Origin: Siphonobacter curvatus
GTDB taxonomy: Bacteria; Bacteroidota; Bacteroidia; Cytophagales; Spirosomataceae
Direction of reading: 5' to 3'
NCBI RefSeq assembly: GCF_002943425.1
Contig: NZ_PTRA01000001.1
Span: forward strand, 2,542,001-2,606,000
DNA length: 64,000 bases
Numbering within the stretch: position 1 is the stretch's first letter; every line of letters starts with the position of its first letter. A model generated the notes under the pieces. The model did no database searches. It was given only the letters and a program-made list of their open reading frames with translations, and had not been told where the DNA came from. Positions 43,182 through 50,942 of the stretch are shown here, piece by piece. A program made the position numbers and the translations under genes.

Positions 43182-44259
43182 ACGCTTGTTTATCTTTCCG
43201 GACGAAACTACTCCTCTTCTTTTCGATTATGGCAGGTTTAAGATTAACCATGAAAAAGCGTAGATCAATTCGTCACCTCAGAAGTTGAACCCTGTTTAGA
43301 TGATTCTTCTGAAAAAGAGAGTAATAAGAACTCTTCTTACGGAAGTATTGAGCAATTTTTTATTACTGCTTTACTGAAAACCCAGAAAAAAGCTCTATAC
43401 TTGAGCCATAGTAAGCGTTCCGCCATACGCTTCACGATTGACCGCCACTACTCGTGAGAAAAGGCATGTAGCTTTGAGCTACTTGCTCCCGATATCGCAA
43501 GGTATTGGGAGTTTTATTTCCAAACCCTCTCGCTTCTCGTTTTTGCTCTGAATTTTGTCTTCTGTATCAGGTAGTAGCCTTTGCTTTACCACAAGCACTG
43601 CTTCGCCCAAAAAGGAATGAATTTAAGTCTTTTGTTGAGAGTACTGGTCTATAAGGTTGATTAAGCGGTTTATTCTCCTAACGAAGTACTGTATGGACAC
43701 AAAAAATAAAGCTTCCTCCGATTCTTCAGAAGAAGCCTTACTTGGATACATATAGGTAGGTGGATAAAAAACTCAGATTAAAACAAACACACTACTTCCT
43801 CAACAAGGTCTTTCTATAGTGGAAACTCATAATCACTTGAATCATTCCCTGGATGATTGGAGAGAATGAAGGTATATTAACTAGAAAGCCCCACCGGTCT
43901 GATAGTAGAGATTTCTATACAGCTTTTCTGTAATCGAGACGACACAAATGTAACGGATATAAATATACGACAAAAGGCTTAATTCTATTAGATCTGTACC
44001 CTAGTTTTTTAGGGGGTTGCAGTGATGTTGGATGAGAAAGCGTTCATTTCAACTCCACAGCCCTAATGCTAAGTAAGCCAGTGCTAAGCAAAAGTTGGTT
44101 TCTATTTTATACCCTGATCTAGGCTATAGTACAGCTTTTAAACGATAGAATCCATTTATATTCGTCGTTGAATTCCGTCTGATACATCCTTGAATTTATA
44201 TATTTCCGCTCTTTCGAACCGTCAGTAAAACGTCCCTTTATTCTCTACTTTTCGCCTTT
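43182..44259. other. About 1.1 kb without a supported protein gene; holds a structured RNA candidate
   Basis: All six frames are broken by stops; the longest hand-read piece is a 20-codon frame at 43693 (MDTKNKASSD...). No transposase, integrase or tRNA is seen. The region is AT-rich and includes the candidate structured RNA (43408-43515), the serine-hydrolase promoter side and the uncertain start of the nuclease gene at the right end. It may be a decayed insertion, but no ends could be defined. Confidence 0.5.
43408..43515 (+). ncRNA. Candidate structured non-coding RNA with terminator
   Basis: Four consecutive hairpins can be drawn within 110 nt: AAGCGT/ACGCTT (43413-43432), TCACGA/TCGTGA (43432-43457; shares one base with the first), GTAGCT-TTG-AGCTAC (43468-43482) and CTCCCGATA/TATTGGGAG (43486-43511, one G-U pair) followed by TTTT, a terminator. 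A plus-strand promoter candidate lies before it: TTTA (43370), 22 nt, TATACTTG (43396-43403). Orientation is not certain, because on the minus strand a weak GCTC/GAGC stem precedes six T at 43386-43391. The family is unknown; covariance search is decisive. Confidence 0.4.
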
Positions 44260-45075
44260 TTGCTACTGGCAGATTCCTGTAGCAGAAAGCCTCTGGTTGC
44301 ACCCACAAATGACCGTACACTGCCGTTACAAGCTTACCTGGGGCTTCCGTCCCGACAGTCAGGGAATTTACCCAATGATAGTTCGGAGTACTTGCTCTAC
44401 AAACCGGCGTTTGTTGTTTCTTACCAGCCTGCCAAAGGAGTAGCCCGGTGGGTAAGCTGGCATCTGCAAAGCAGTGATTTAGGTACTGCTGATCGTCAGG
44501 ATGATTTCAGACCCGACGAGGATTTACCCCGTAACTTTCCTCTGATCAAACCTACCGATTATACCAATAGTGGATTTGACCGTGGCCACCTGTGTCCATC
44601 GGGCGATCGAACGGCTACGCAGACCGCCAACTCCGCTACGTTTGTCATGTCGAACATGATTCCTCAGGCCCCTAGTTTAAACCGGGGAATCTGGAATGAT
44701 GTAGAGGAGTATTGTCGGACCAAAGTAAAATTAGGTTACGAGGCCTACCTCTACGCGGGTGGCTATGGAGCGGGTGGTAAAGGCTCCAACGGATCAGCCA
44801 CGACGATTGCCAAAGGGAAAGTAAGCGTGCCTGGTCGCTGCTGGAAAGTGATTCTGATTATGCCCGAAGGCGACAATGATTACGCTCGCCTGGAAAAGGA
44901 GTCGATCGAAGTGATTGCCGTTGATATGCCCAATTCTCAGGACGTTGCCGGTACGGGTTGGCGACGCTGGCAGCTATCGGTTCGGCAACTGGAAGGACTA
45001 ACGGGCCTTGACTTCTTTTCGGCCCTTCCCCGTTCCACCCAGGACCGAATTGAAAATCATACGCCAACCTTTTGA
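44260..45075 (+). CDS. DNA/RNA non-specific endonuclease (NucA/DRGH type), start uncertain
   Basis: 271 aa from a TTG at 44260; the catalytic core has the NUC motif FDRGHLCPSGDRT (His nucleophile base), with SATFVMSNMIPQAPSLNRGIW and WNDVEEYCRTKV following, as in the NucA family. The enzyme cuts DNA and RNA and is probably secreted or anchored: the frame continues upstream from 44194 as SKTSLYSLLFAFLLLADSCS, a lipoprotein-like signal, but it contains no ATG, GTG or TTG before 44260. Either a rare start (such as ATT) is used, or the TTG gives a truncated signal, or the gene has lost its start. A second DRGH nuclease lies at 48240-49205. Confidence 0.82.
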   Translation: MLLADSCSRKPLVAPTNDRTLPLQAYLGLPSRQSGNLPNDSSEYLLYKPAFVVSYQPAKGVARWVSWHLQSSDLGTADRQDDFRPDEDLPRNFPLIKPTDYTNSGFDRGHLCPSGDRTATQTANSATFVMSNMIPQAPSLNRGIWNDVEEYCRTKVKLGYEAYLYAGGYGAGGKGSNGSATTIAKGKVSVPGRCWKVILIMPEGDNDYARLEKESIEVIAVDMPNSQDVAGTGWRRWQLSVRQLEGLTGLDFFSALPRSTQDRIENHTPTF

Positions 45076-45188
45076 GAAAATCCGCAGTAATCGGACCATC
45101 AAAAGCTACTGTGTGTGGGGAAGGGCAATTCCTTCTCCCGTTTCAACTTTTGAAACTAGTTGAATAACGTTTCATTGAAAAAGCAAAA

Positions 45189-45229
45189 ATCCCTCTTAAC
45201 TACCTGCCGAGCAAGCAACTAAGAGGGAT
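45189..45229 (-). terminator. Intrinsic terminator of tRNA-Leu
   Basis: ATCCCTCTTA pairs with TAAGAGGGAT (10 bp), and TTTT follows on the minus strand. It lies 7 nt beyond the tRNA 3' end. Confidence 0.82.
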
Positions 45230-45235
45230 GACCAG

Positions 45236-45319
45236 TACCCAGAGCCGGAGTCGAACCGGCATGTCCGTGAAGACAATGGTGTTTGAGACCATCGCGTCTA
45301 CCGATTCCGCCATCTGGGC
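45236..45319 (-). tRNA. tRNA-Leu(CAA)
   Basis: 84 nt, read on the minus strand. Acceptor stem GCCCAGA with TCTGGGT (first pair G-U), D arm GCGGAATCGGTAGACGC, anticodon stem ATGGT/ACCAT with loop CTCAAAC and anticodon CAA, a long variable arm (TGTCTTCACGGACA) as expected for a class II leucine tRNA, and T arm CCGGTTCGACTCCGG. The discriminator is A and the CCA is not encoded. A strong terminator follows. Confidence 0.95.
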
Positions 45320-45454
45320 AACTCGCGTATTCGCGTTTGGGAGTGCAAGTATACACCTTGAAAAGGCCCTTTGGCAAGTTTTCCAGAGAAAACTTTTTGC
45401 TTTTTTCAGAACCAGCTGACGTCCAAACGTTTAAAATGGCTTGCAGCTTCGGCC

Positions 45455-46693
45455 TTATTCATATCGCAGGGCCTCAATCGGGTCGAGGCGGGAGGCTTTC
45501 CAGGCGGGATAAAATCCAGAGAGTAAACCGACGATCACACAGACGACAATGCCAATGATCATCCAACCCCAGGGAACAATGAAACTGGCGGTACCTTGAC
45601 TGATCAGTTGTGAAACTACGTTACCAAAGACCAAAGCCAGTACTAGTCCGGCCAGTCCACCCAATACGCAGATGACGATAGCCTCAATTAAGAACTGCTG
45701 ACGAATGCGTTTGGGCGTCGCTCCCAGCGATTTACGTATACCAATTTCCTGCGTACGTTCGGTAACCGACACCAGCATAATGTTCATCAGAGCAATACTG
45801 GCACCCAGCAAGGTGATGAAGCCAATCCCAAGACCGCCCAGGGTCAATTGCTCGTTAATTTCCTTGAAATTCTGGGATACGGCATCGGCTCGTTCAACCT
45901 GAAAGGAATCTTCCTGCGTAATGGCATCTTTACGGATGAGTCGCATCAGGCCTCGGGCTTCGTCCATGAGCAGCTCCACCCGGTTCAGGCCGGGTACGCT
46001 GGTAGTAATGCCAAAGGACAAACTGCGGGTACCCGCCAGCTGACGAGCCGTTTCGATAGGAATGAACACTTGGCGATCGTCCCCGCCACCGGTGAGATTA
46101 CCCTTTCGTTCCAGTAAACCGACAATCCTGAATTTCGAACCCAGCACACTGATTTCCTTTCCGACTGGCTTGGTCGTCCCAAACAAATTCGTGGCAATCT
46201 CTGCTCCCAGAATAGCTACTTTGGTTGAATTGGAAATATCGTTAGCCGAAAAATTACGCCCGTCCTGAATCTTGTAACTTTTCACGGCAAAGAAATTTTC
46301 ATCCACGCCCGTAACCGACACATTGGGATTACTCTTCTTGCTCTCATATTTGATTTGGGCAGTTCCCGTAACCATGGTCGACAGGGATACTGTGGCCCCA
46401 AAACCAAAGCGTTGCTTGTACTCCTGGGCTTCCCGGTACAGAATGGGGCCAAACACTTTTCGACGGCGTCCACCGATCCGAATGCCCATTTCTTCGCCTT
46501 CCGTTATATCAAACGTGTTCGCTCCCAGTCCGGCAAAGCTATTATCAATACTACTTTGGATGCCATCAATCGCCGTCAGGATTCCAACCAAACTACTGAT
46601 TCCAACGGCAATGATGAGCGAGGTCAGTACGGTCCGAAGCAGATTAGTACGGATCGAACGCAGGCCTTCGCGTATGTTCTCAAGAAAATCCAT
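45455..46693 (-). CDS. MacB/LolC-like ABC transporter permease (FtsX superfamily)
   Basis: 412 aa. A helix at about 19-40 anchors a periplasmic MacB-PCD-like domain (about 45-255; VTGVDENFFAVKSYKIQDGR, VAILGAEIATNLFGTTKPVG), followed by the FtsX domain with three TMs (about 285-310, 335-360, 375-400) and the motif ERTQEIGIRKSLGATPKRIR and SRLDPIEALRYE at the end. The ATPase partner is not adjacent in the window. The pair would move a lipoprotein, lipid or macrolide-like substrate across the inner membrane; which is unknown. Fusion or truncation is not evident. Confidence 0.9.
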   Translation of the reverse strand: MDFLENIREGLRSIRTNLLRTVLTSLIIAVGISSLVGILTAIDGIQSSIDNSFAGLGANTFDITEGEEMGIRIGGRRRKVFGPILYREAQEYKQRFGFGATVSLSTMVTGTAQIKYESKKSNPNVSVTGVDENFFAVKSYKIQDGRNFSANDISNSTKVAILGAEIATNLFGTTKPVGKEISVLGSKFRIVGLLERKGNLTGGGDDRQVFIPIETARQLAGTRSLSFGITTSVPGLNRVELLMDEARGLMRLIRKDAITQEDSFQVERADAVSQNFKEINEQLTLGGLGIGFITLLGASIALMNIMLVSVTERTQEIGIRKSLGATPKRIRQQFLIEAIVICVLGGLAGLVLALVFGNVVSQLISQGTASFIVPWGWMIIGIVVCVIVGLLSGFYPAWKASRLDPIEALRYE

Positions 46694-46912
46694 GAATTAA
46701 GGTAACTAATCTCGTTGAAGCTCCTCGTACTGGTCCGCAATTTTAGCGACTTTGATTCTGAAAAAATTGATTAAATTGAGGATTCAACTGTTCATGAATC
46801 ATCCTAGATTGGACGATTAAAATTTCACTAAACAGATCAATACGGCTGATCCTAACGTTACTTTCAAACTACTGATCAAAGTTCGTGGCTGTTTTTGAAA
46901 ATTACTGCACCA

Positions 46913-48175
46913 ATGAAACGACTAATCCTTCCGTTTATCCTTTTCCTGCTGGTTTGCGGTTCAGTACGGGCCTCTCAAATCCTGATTCCGATGGACGAGT
47001 CCCAGAAAAATCACCTGAAAGCCTATGGATTGACCTATTGGGTTCTGAAAAACTACGAAACGGAAGTAGAGTGGCTGTTGAATTACCGGGGTGGAAGTTT
47101 CATGTTTCCCGAAAACCAGAAATTTCAGAATGAGCTGGTCATTCGGGGTATTTCCTACGAAGTCATTTCGGATGGGCAGGCTCAGCAAATCCGGCAGGAA
47201 TTGCAACAACCCGACGTCAATATGGACGTAGTCAAACTCCAGAAAGCCCCAAAAATTGCCGTATATAGTCCGAAGGTTAGTCAGCCCTGGGACGACGCCG
47301 TAACGCTGGTACTGACCTATGCCGAAATTCCTTACGAGACCGTCTATGACGACGAGGTTATGAGTGGAAAGCTGCCGACTTACGACTGGCTACACCTGCA
47401 CCACGAAGACTTTACGGGCCAGATGGGCAAATTCTGGCAACACCGAAACTATCCTTATTACCAAACCCAGAAACGGGAAGGTCAGCAAACCGCTAGCAAG
47501 TACGGCTTACAAACGATTCCTCAACTGAAGTTTAACGTAGCTAAAAAGATTCAGGAATTTGTATCCGGTGGGGGCTATATGTTTGCCATGTGTAACGCTA
47601 CGGATACCTATGATGTGGCTTTGGCTGCTAATGGAGTCGATTTTGTGGATGCATTCTATGATGGTACACCCGCGGACCCGAACATCAACCAGAAACTGGA
47701 TTTTTCTCAAACGTTCGCATTTAAGGATTTTAAAGTGATTCTGGACCCGTATCAGATTGAGTTTTCGACCATCGATAGTCAGCCCGACGAACGTCGATTG
47801 ATGGAGTCGAACGATTACTTCCAGTTGTTTCAATTCTCCGCCAAATGGGACGCCGTACCTACCATGCTTACGCAAAACCACGAAACGACGATCAAAGGAT
47901 TCATGGGTCAGACGACGGCTTTTAAGAAAGAATTCATCAAACCAGAAGTACAGGTCCTGGGCGAAAATCGTTCGGTTGGCGAGGCTCGCTACATCCACGG
48001 TACGTACGGCAAAGGCTTCTGGACCTTTTACGGCGGTCACGATCCGGAGGATTACCGGCACGAAGTGGGCGAAGAACCCACGGACTTGAACCTCCATCCG
48101 ACTTCACCCGGCTATCGCCTCATTTTGAATAACATTCTCTTCCCGGCGGCCAAGAAGAAAAAGATGAAAACCTAG
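46913..48175 (+). CDS. Periplasmic protein of a Bacteroidota family often mislabelled asparagine synthetase B
   Basis: 420 aa from the ATG at 46913; a TTG at 46895 is less likely. Signal MKRLILPFILFLLVCGSVRA, then the hallmark start SQILIPMDESQKNHLKAYGL, TYWVLKNYETEVEWLLNYRG and GSFMFPENQKFQNELVIRGI. I see none of the glutaminase or synthetase motifs of AsnB and no Cys2 nucleophile, so the asnB name in databases is not supported here. ARYIHGTYGKGFWTFYGGHD near the end is the most conserved-looking block and could hold a binding site. The fold may be glutamine-amidotransferase-like in parts (GYMFAMCNATDTYDV), but this is only a suggestion. Confidence 0.72.
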   Translation: MKRLILPFILFLLVCGSVRASQILIPMDESQKNHLKAYGLTYWVLKNYETEVEWLLNYRGGSFMFPENQKFQNELVIRGISYEVISDGQAQQIRQELQQPDVNMDVVKLQKAPKIAVYSPKVSQPWDDAVTLVLTYAEIPYETVYDDEVMSGKLPTYDWLHLHHEDFTGQMGKFWQHRNYPYYQTQKREGQQTASKYGLQTIPQLKFNVAKKIQEFVSGGGYMFAMCNATDTYDVALAANGVDFVDAFYDGTPADPNINQKLDFSQTFAFKDFKVILDPYQIEFSTIDSQPDERRLMESNDYFQLFQFSAKWDAVPTMLTQNHETTIKGFMGQTTAFKKEFIKPEVQVLGENRSVGEARYIHGTYGKGFWTFYGGHDPEDYRHEVGEEPTDLNLHPTSPGYRLILNNILFPAAKKKKMKT

Positions 48176-48182
48176 TGGCCTG

Positions 48183-48226
48183 GCACAAAAAAAGGTACGG
48201 ACTCGCATCCGTACCTTTTTTTGTGC
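48183..48226. terminator. Bidirectional terminator between convergent genes
   Basis: Two perfect 19-nt arms around a CTCGCA loop, with a seven-A run in one arm and a seven-T run in the other, 8 nt past the plus-strand stop codon and 14 nt before the minus-strand stop codon. Confidence 0.88.
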
Positions 48227-48239
48227 TAGGCCCTCCCTC

Positions 48240-49205
48240 CTATTTCTCCCGACTAAACCAGGCTTTCACATCGTGCTGGGCTTCGAATTTGGCCTGTTGT
48301 GCCTTGGGTAATTTCGCGAAGAAATCGATACCCGTTTTCTTTTCCACTTCATCAATAGAGGTCGTGAAATCCTGCATATTGACGTTTACCCAGCCTTTAT
48401 TCCCGATTAAAAAGGCAATAGCTTCCTGTCGCTTCGGATCATAAATGAGCTTGTAATAATATTCGGGTACGGCGATGTCAGTACTCTTACCAATAGTCGG
48501 CAATCCTTTGCGTAGTACGGGTCCCGTTACAATGACCAGATCTCCGCGTTTCTTGGTCCAGCTGCGTACCCGTTGCTCGATATGGCTCCAAATGCCCGTA
48601 TTGAAATCATGGGCCTGCGGCGACATATTACTCATGTAGAAGCTTTCATTTTTCAGCTTTTGATCGTAGTTGAAATCACCCGCCGGAGCCAGGTGTCCAC
48701 GATCGTAACCCGTATTGGTGTAATCGTTTGGTAAAGCCGTTTTCGTTTCTACCAGCGGATCGGGCTGAAAACTATCCGCCCGGCGGGCATTTCCTTTCTT
48801 ATTCAACAGAAAATGAACCACCCACGCGGCTTGCTCGTACGGTTCCTCATAATCAAGAATGTAGCCTCTCCGGCGAATGATCTGGGCGTTTTTGTCGTAA
48901 GCGGGCAGGTAGTCCTCCAGGCTTCCCAAAGAAGTAGAAGCCGAACCCGTATTCTCCTGACTGTCGCTGGCTTCTGAATCATACGACTCATCCGACGAGC
49001 GTTTCCGACGGTCGGTTCTTTCTTCGTTTGAATCAGCCGTAGAAGAACGTCTGGGTTTCTTAATGCCAACCAGCTCGTAGAAATCCGCCTTGATCATTTC
49101 GAGCGGATGCGGCTTATTACAATACCTCAGAACCAGACCGATTCCGATTAAAAACAAAAGAAAAACAAGGCGATTATTACGCATCCCTCTGGTACGTGGC
49201 ATCAT
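48240..49205 (-). CDS. Membrane-anchored DNA/RNA non-specific endonuclease (DRGH type)
   Basis: 321 aa. One N-terminal membrane segment (about 11-26, RLVFLLFLIGIGLVLRYC) and a charged, Ser-rich linker (about 50-95, DSNEERTDRRKRSSDESYDS) precede the nuclease core from about residue 100: NDYTNTGYDRGHLAPAGDFN (catalytic His), SFYMSNMSPQAHDFNTGIWS and HIEQRVRSWTKKRGDLVIVT. The motif set is the same as that of the enzyme 3.2 kb away (44260), but the N terminus differs. It is probably attached to the inner membrane with the catalytic part outside the cytoplasm. Candidate starts are 49205, 49202 and 49184. Confidence 0.88.
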   Translation of the reverse strand: MMPRTRGMRNNRLVFLLFLIGIGLVLRYCNKPHPLEMIKADFYELVGIKKPRRSSTADSNEERTDRRKRSSDESYDSEASDSQENTGSASTSLGSLEDYLPAYDKNAQIIRRRGYILDYEEPYEQAAWVVHFLLNKKGNARRADSFQPDPLVETKTALPNDYTNTGYDRGHLAPAGDFNYDQKLKNESFYMSNMSPQAHDFNTGIWSHIEQRVRSWTKKRGDLVIVTGPVLRKGLPTIGKSTDIAVPEYYYKLIYDPKRQEAIAFLIGNKGWVNVNMQDFTTSIDEVEKKTGIDFFAKLPKAQQAKFEAQHDVKAWFSREK

Positions 49206-49346
49206 GAATGGGTAAAAAGTGTAATTAAAAACGACGCAAAGATGAGTTGATTTTATGGGGTTCGAGTAAAAATAAGAGATAAAATGCGGGCAAGTTTTTT
49301 TAGTCAGGGCTCGTACTATCTTCGCAGAAACCCTTTACTCCATTCT

Positions 49347-50171
49347 ATGACGCTCGAAACCATTCAGGAGGCCAGTCAGGCCATCCGCAATCAATTTCCT
49401 GATTTTCACCCTACGTTAGGGATCATTTTGGGTACGGGTCTGGGCCATCTGGCCAGTGAAGTACAGGTTCTTGGAGCGATTCCTTATGATCAGATTCCGC
49501 ACTTTCCTTTGTCCACTGTCGAGTCCCATTCGGGTAAGCTACTACTAGGTACGCTAGCGAGCCAGTCGGTGGTTTGTTTACAGGGACGCTTTCACTATTA
49601 CGAAGGGTATTCCATGCAGCAGGTGACCTTCCCAGTTCGGGTAATGCACGCCCTGGGCATTCGGCATTTATTCGTTTCCAATGCGGCGGGCGGCCTGAAC
49701 CCGGCCTTCCGTACCAGCGATCTGATGATCATCGACGACCATATTGCTCTGTTTCTACCCGAAAGTCCGTTGCGGGGGTTCAACCCACCGGAGTTCGGTC
49801 CCCGTTTCCCGGATATGAGTGCTCCCTACGATGCCGTGTGGATTCAACAAGCGAAAACGATTCTCAATGACCTCGGTCTGCCGCCGCATACGGGCGTGTA
49901 TACCAGCGTACAGGGACCGCAACTCGAAAGTAAAGCCGAGTACCGTCTGTTACGTCAACTGGGATCAGACGCCGTGGGAATGAGTACCGTACCCGAAGTA
50001 CTGGTGGCCCGACAAATGGGCATGCGGGTGTTCGCCTGCTCCGTAATCACGGATTTGTGTATTCCTGAAACGTTGAAAGAAGCTAAACTCTCCGAAATAC
50101 TGGCCGCTGCGGCGAAAGCGGAACCGCATTTGAGTCAGCTTTTCAAACGGTTGATTGAACAGATGGACTGA
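49347..50171 (+). CDS. Purine-nucleoside phosphorylase
   Basis: Phosphorolysis of inosine/guanosine in purine salvage; cytoplasmic trimer of the PNP type. 274 aa from the ATG at 49347; the frame is open from 49284, but the promoter-like ACTATCTTCG (49315-49324) lies inside that extension, and the family starts at [20 protein letters not shown]. Motifs: [29 protein letters not shown] (phosphate site), [35 protein letters not shown], and the base-binding [20 protein letters not shown] and [13 protein letters not shown]. Confidence in class is high; specificity for guanosine or inosine is not decided. Confidence 0.94.
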   Translation: MTLETIQEASQAIRNQFPDFHPTLGIILGTGLGHLASEVQVLGAIPYDQIPHFPLSTVESHSGKLLLGTLASQSVVCLQGRFHYYEGYSMQQVTFPVRVMHALGIRHLFVSNAAGGLNPAFRTSDLMIIDDHIALFLPESPLRGFNPPEFGPRFPDMSAPYDAVWIQQAKTILNDLGLPPHTGVYTSVQGPQLESKAEYRLLRQLGSDAVGMSTVPEVLVARQMGMRVFACSVITDLCIPETLKEAKLSEILAAAAKAEPHLSQLFKRLIEQMD

Positions 50172-50351
50172 GTTGCAGAAATTAAAGTTTTGTCATTCCA
50201 ACGCCAGTGGTTTGGATGGGGTCATTTGTAGACTGGAAAAGTTCTGTAATGCATGAAGCTCGCCTATACGTTAAAAACGATCACGCAAGCTTTTTAAAGG
50301 AACAGACTTTAAGTCAGACTTATGTACTCAACCACACAAACCTTTTTACGT

Positions 50352-50837
50352 ATGAAGAACTGGTTCGGACTACTGATCTTATCTATCCTGTTTCTGGGTT
50401 GTCAATCCAAAGAGAATTTACCTAAAGAAACGTATACTATATTACCTAATCATTATATTGATCTTTTGGGCCCCGATACTCTTCGTCGTAGTAGATTTCT
50501 TATTCTTGAGAAAGCTCCTACCTACGTAGCATATTATAACGCTGACGATCATGATTTAAAGAATTGCTACGATTGTGGTTCTCCGGTTATTATTTTCGAA
50601 TTTGATCCGAGTCTTCTGTCCTTTCGTTATAGTACCGCCCGTGAATTAAAAACTGCCAACGTTATTTCAGGTTGGAGTAGTGGAATCGGTGGTCCTCAAG
50701 GATCTCGGGTTCAGTCTGGTACCATTACTGGCCAGAAGCAAGGCCCCCATCAATGGCTCATTTCGATGGATCTGCCTGCGGATTCATCTATTTACTTTAA
50801 AGGTTTCAAGAAAACGGCTTTGTATAAGGTACGGTAA
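50352..50837 (+). CDS. Small lipoprotein of unknown function
   Basis: 161 aa from the ATG at 50352; the frame extends to 50322 without a signal-like start. Signal MKNWFGLLILSILFLGC gives a lipidated Cys at residue 17. The mature part is beta-rich (TYTILPNHYIDLLGPDTLRR, NCYDCGSPVIIFEFDP, SIYFKGFKKTALYKVR) with a C-x2-C pair; no family is recognised. Base composition is more AT-rich than neighbours. It is followed 105 nt later by the second oxidoreductase gene, which has its own promoter. Confidence 0.6.
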   Translation: MKNWFGLLILSILFLGCQSKENLPKETYTILPNHYIDLLGPDTLRRSRFLILEKAPTYVAYYNADDHDLKNCYDCGSPVIIFEFDPSLLSFRYSTARELKTANVISGWSSGIGGPQGSRVQSGTITGQKQGPHQWLISMDLPADSSIYFKGFKKTALYKVR

Positions 50838-50894
50838 TACCGGGTATAGAGGCTTAAAAAGCAGCAAGGAACTCCCTCATCCAAACACTCTGCG

Positions 50895-50902
50895 TATATT
50901 TG
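50895..50902 (+). promoter_or_regulatory. -7 promoter element of the second Gfo/Idh/MocA gene
   Basis: TATATTTG, an exact TAnnTTTG match, 40 nt before the ATG at 50943; no exact -33 TTG. Confidence 0.45.
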
Positions 50903-50942
50903 ACTCAAAGCCTCAGGCTTTCGTCTTATATCTCTAGCCTCT

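Noticed and set aside
43690-43760. 20-codon frame MDTKNKASSD... as a small protein
   Set aside because: Too short, no promoter or partner; recorded only as a readable frame.
45236-45319. tRNA-Leu as the attachment site of an integrated element
   Set aside because: No integrase, excisionase or repeated 3' tRNA end was found in the neighbourhood.
46913-48175. Calling this gene asnB
   Set aside because: No glutaminase or synthetase motifs are visible; the name appears to be propagated for the family.
50207-50425. 72-codon frame before the small lipoprotein gene
   Set aside because: Overlaps the lipoprotein signal in another frame and has no domain.
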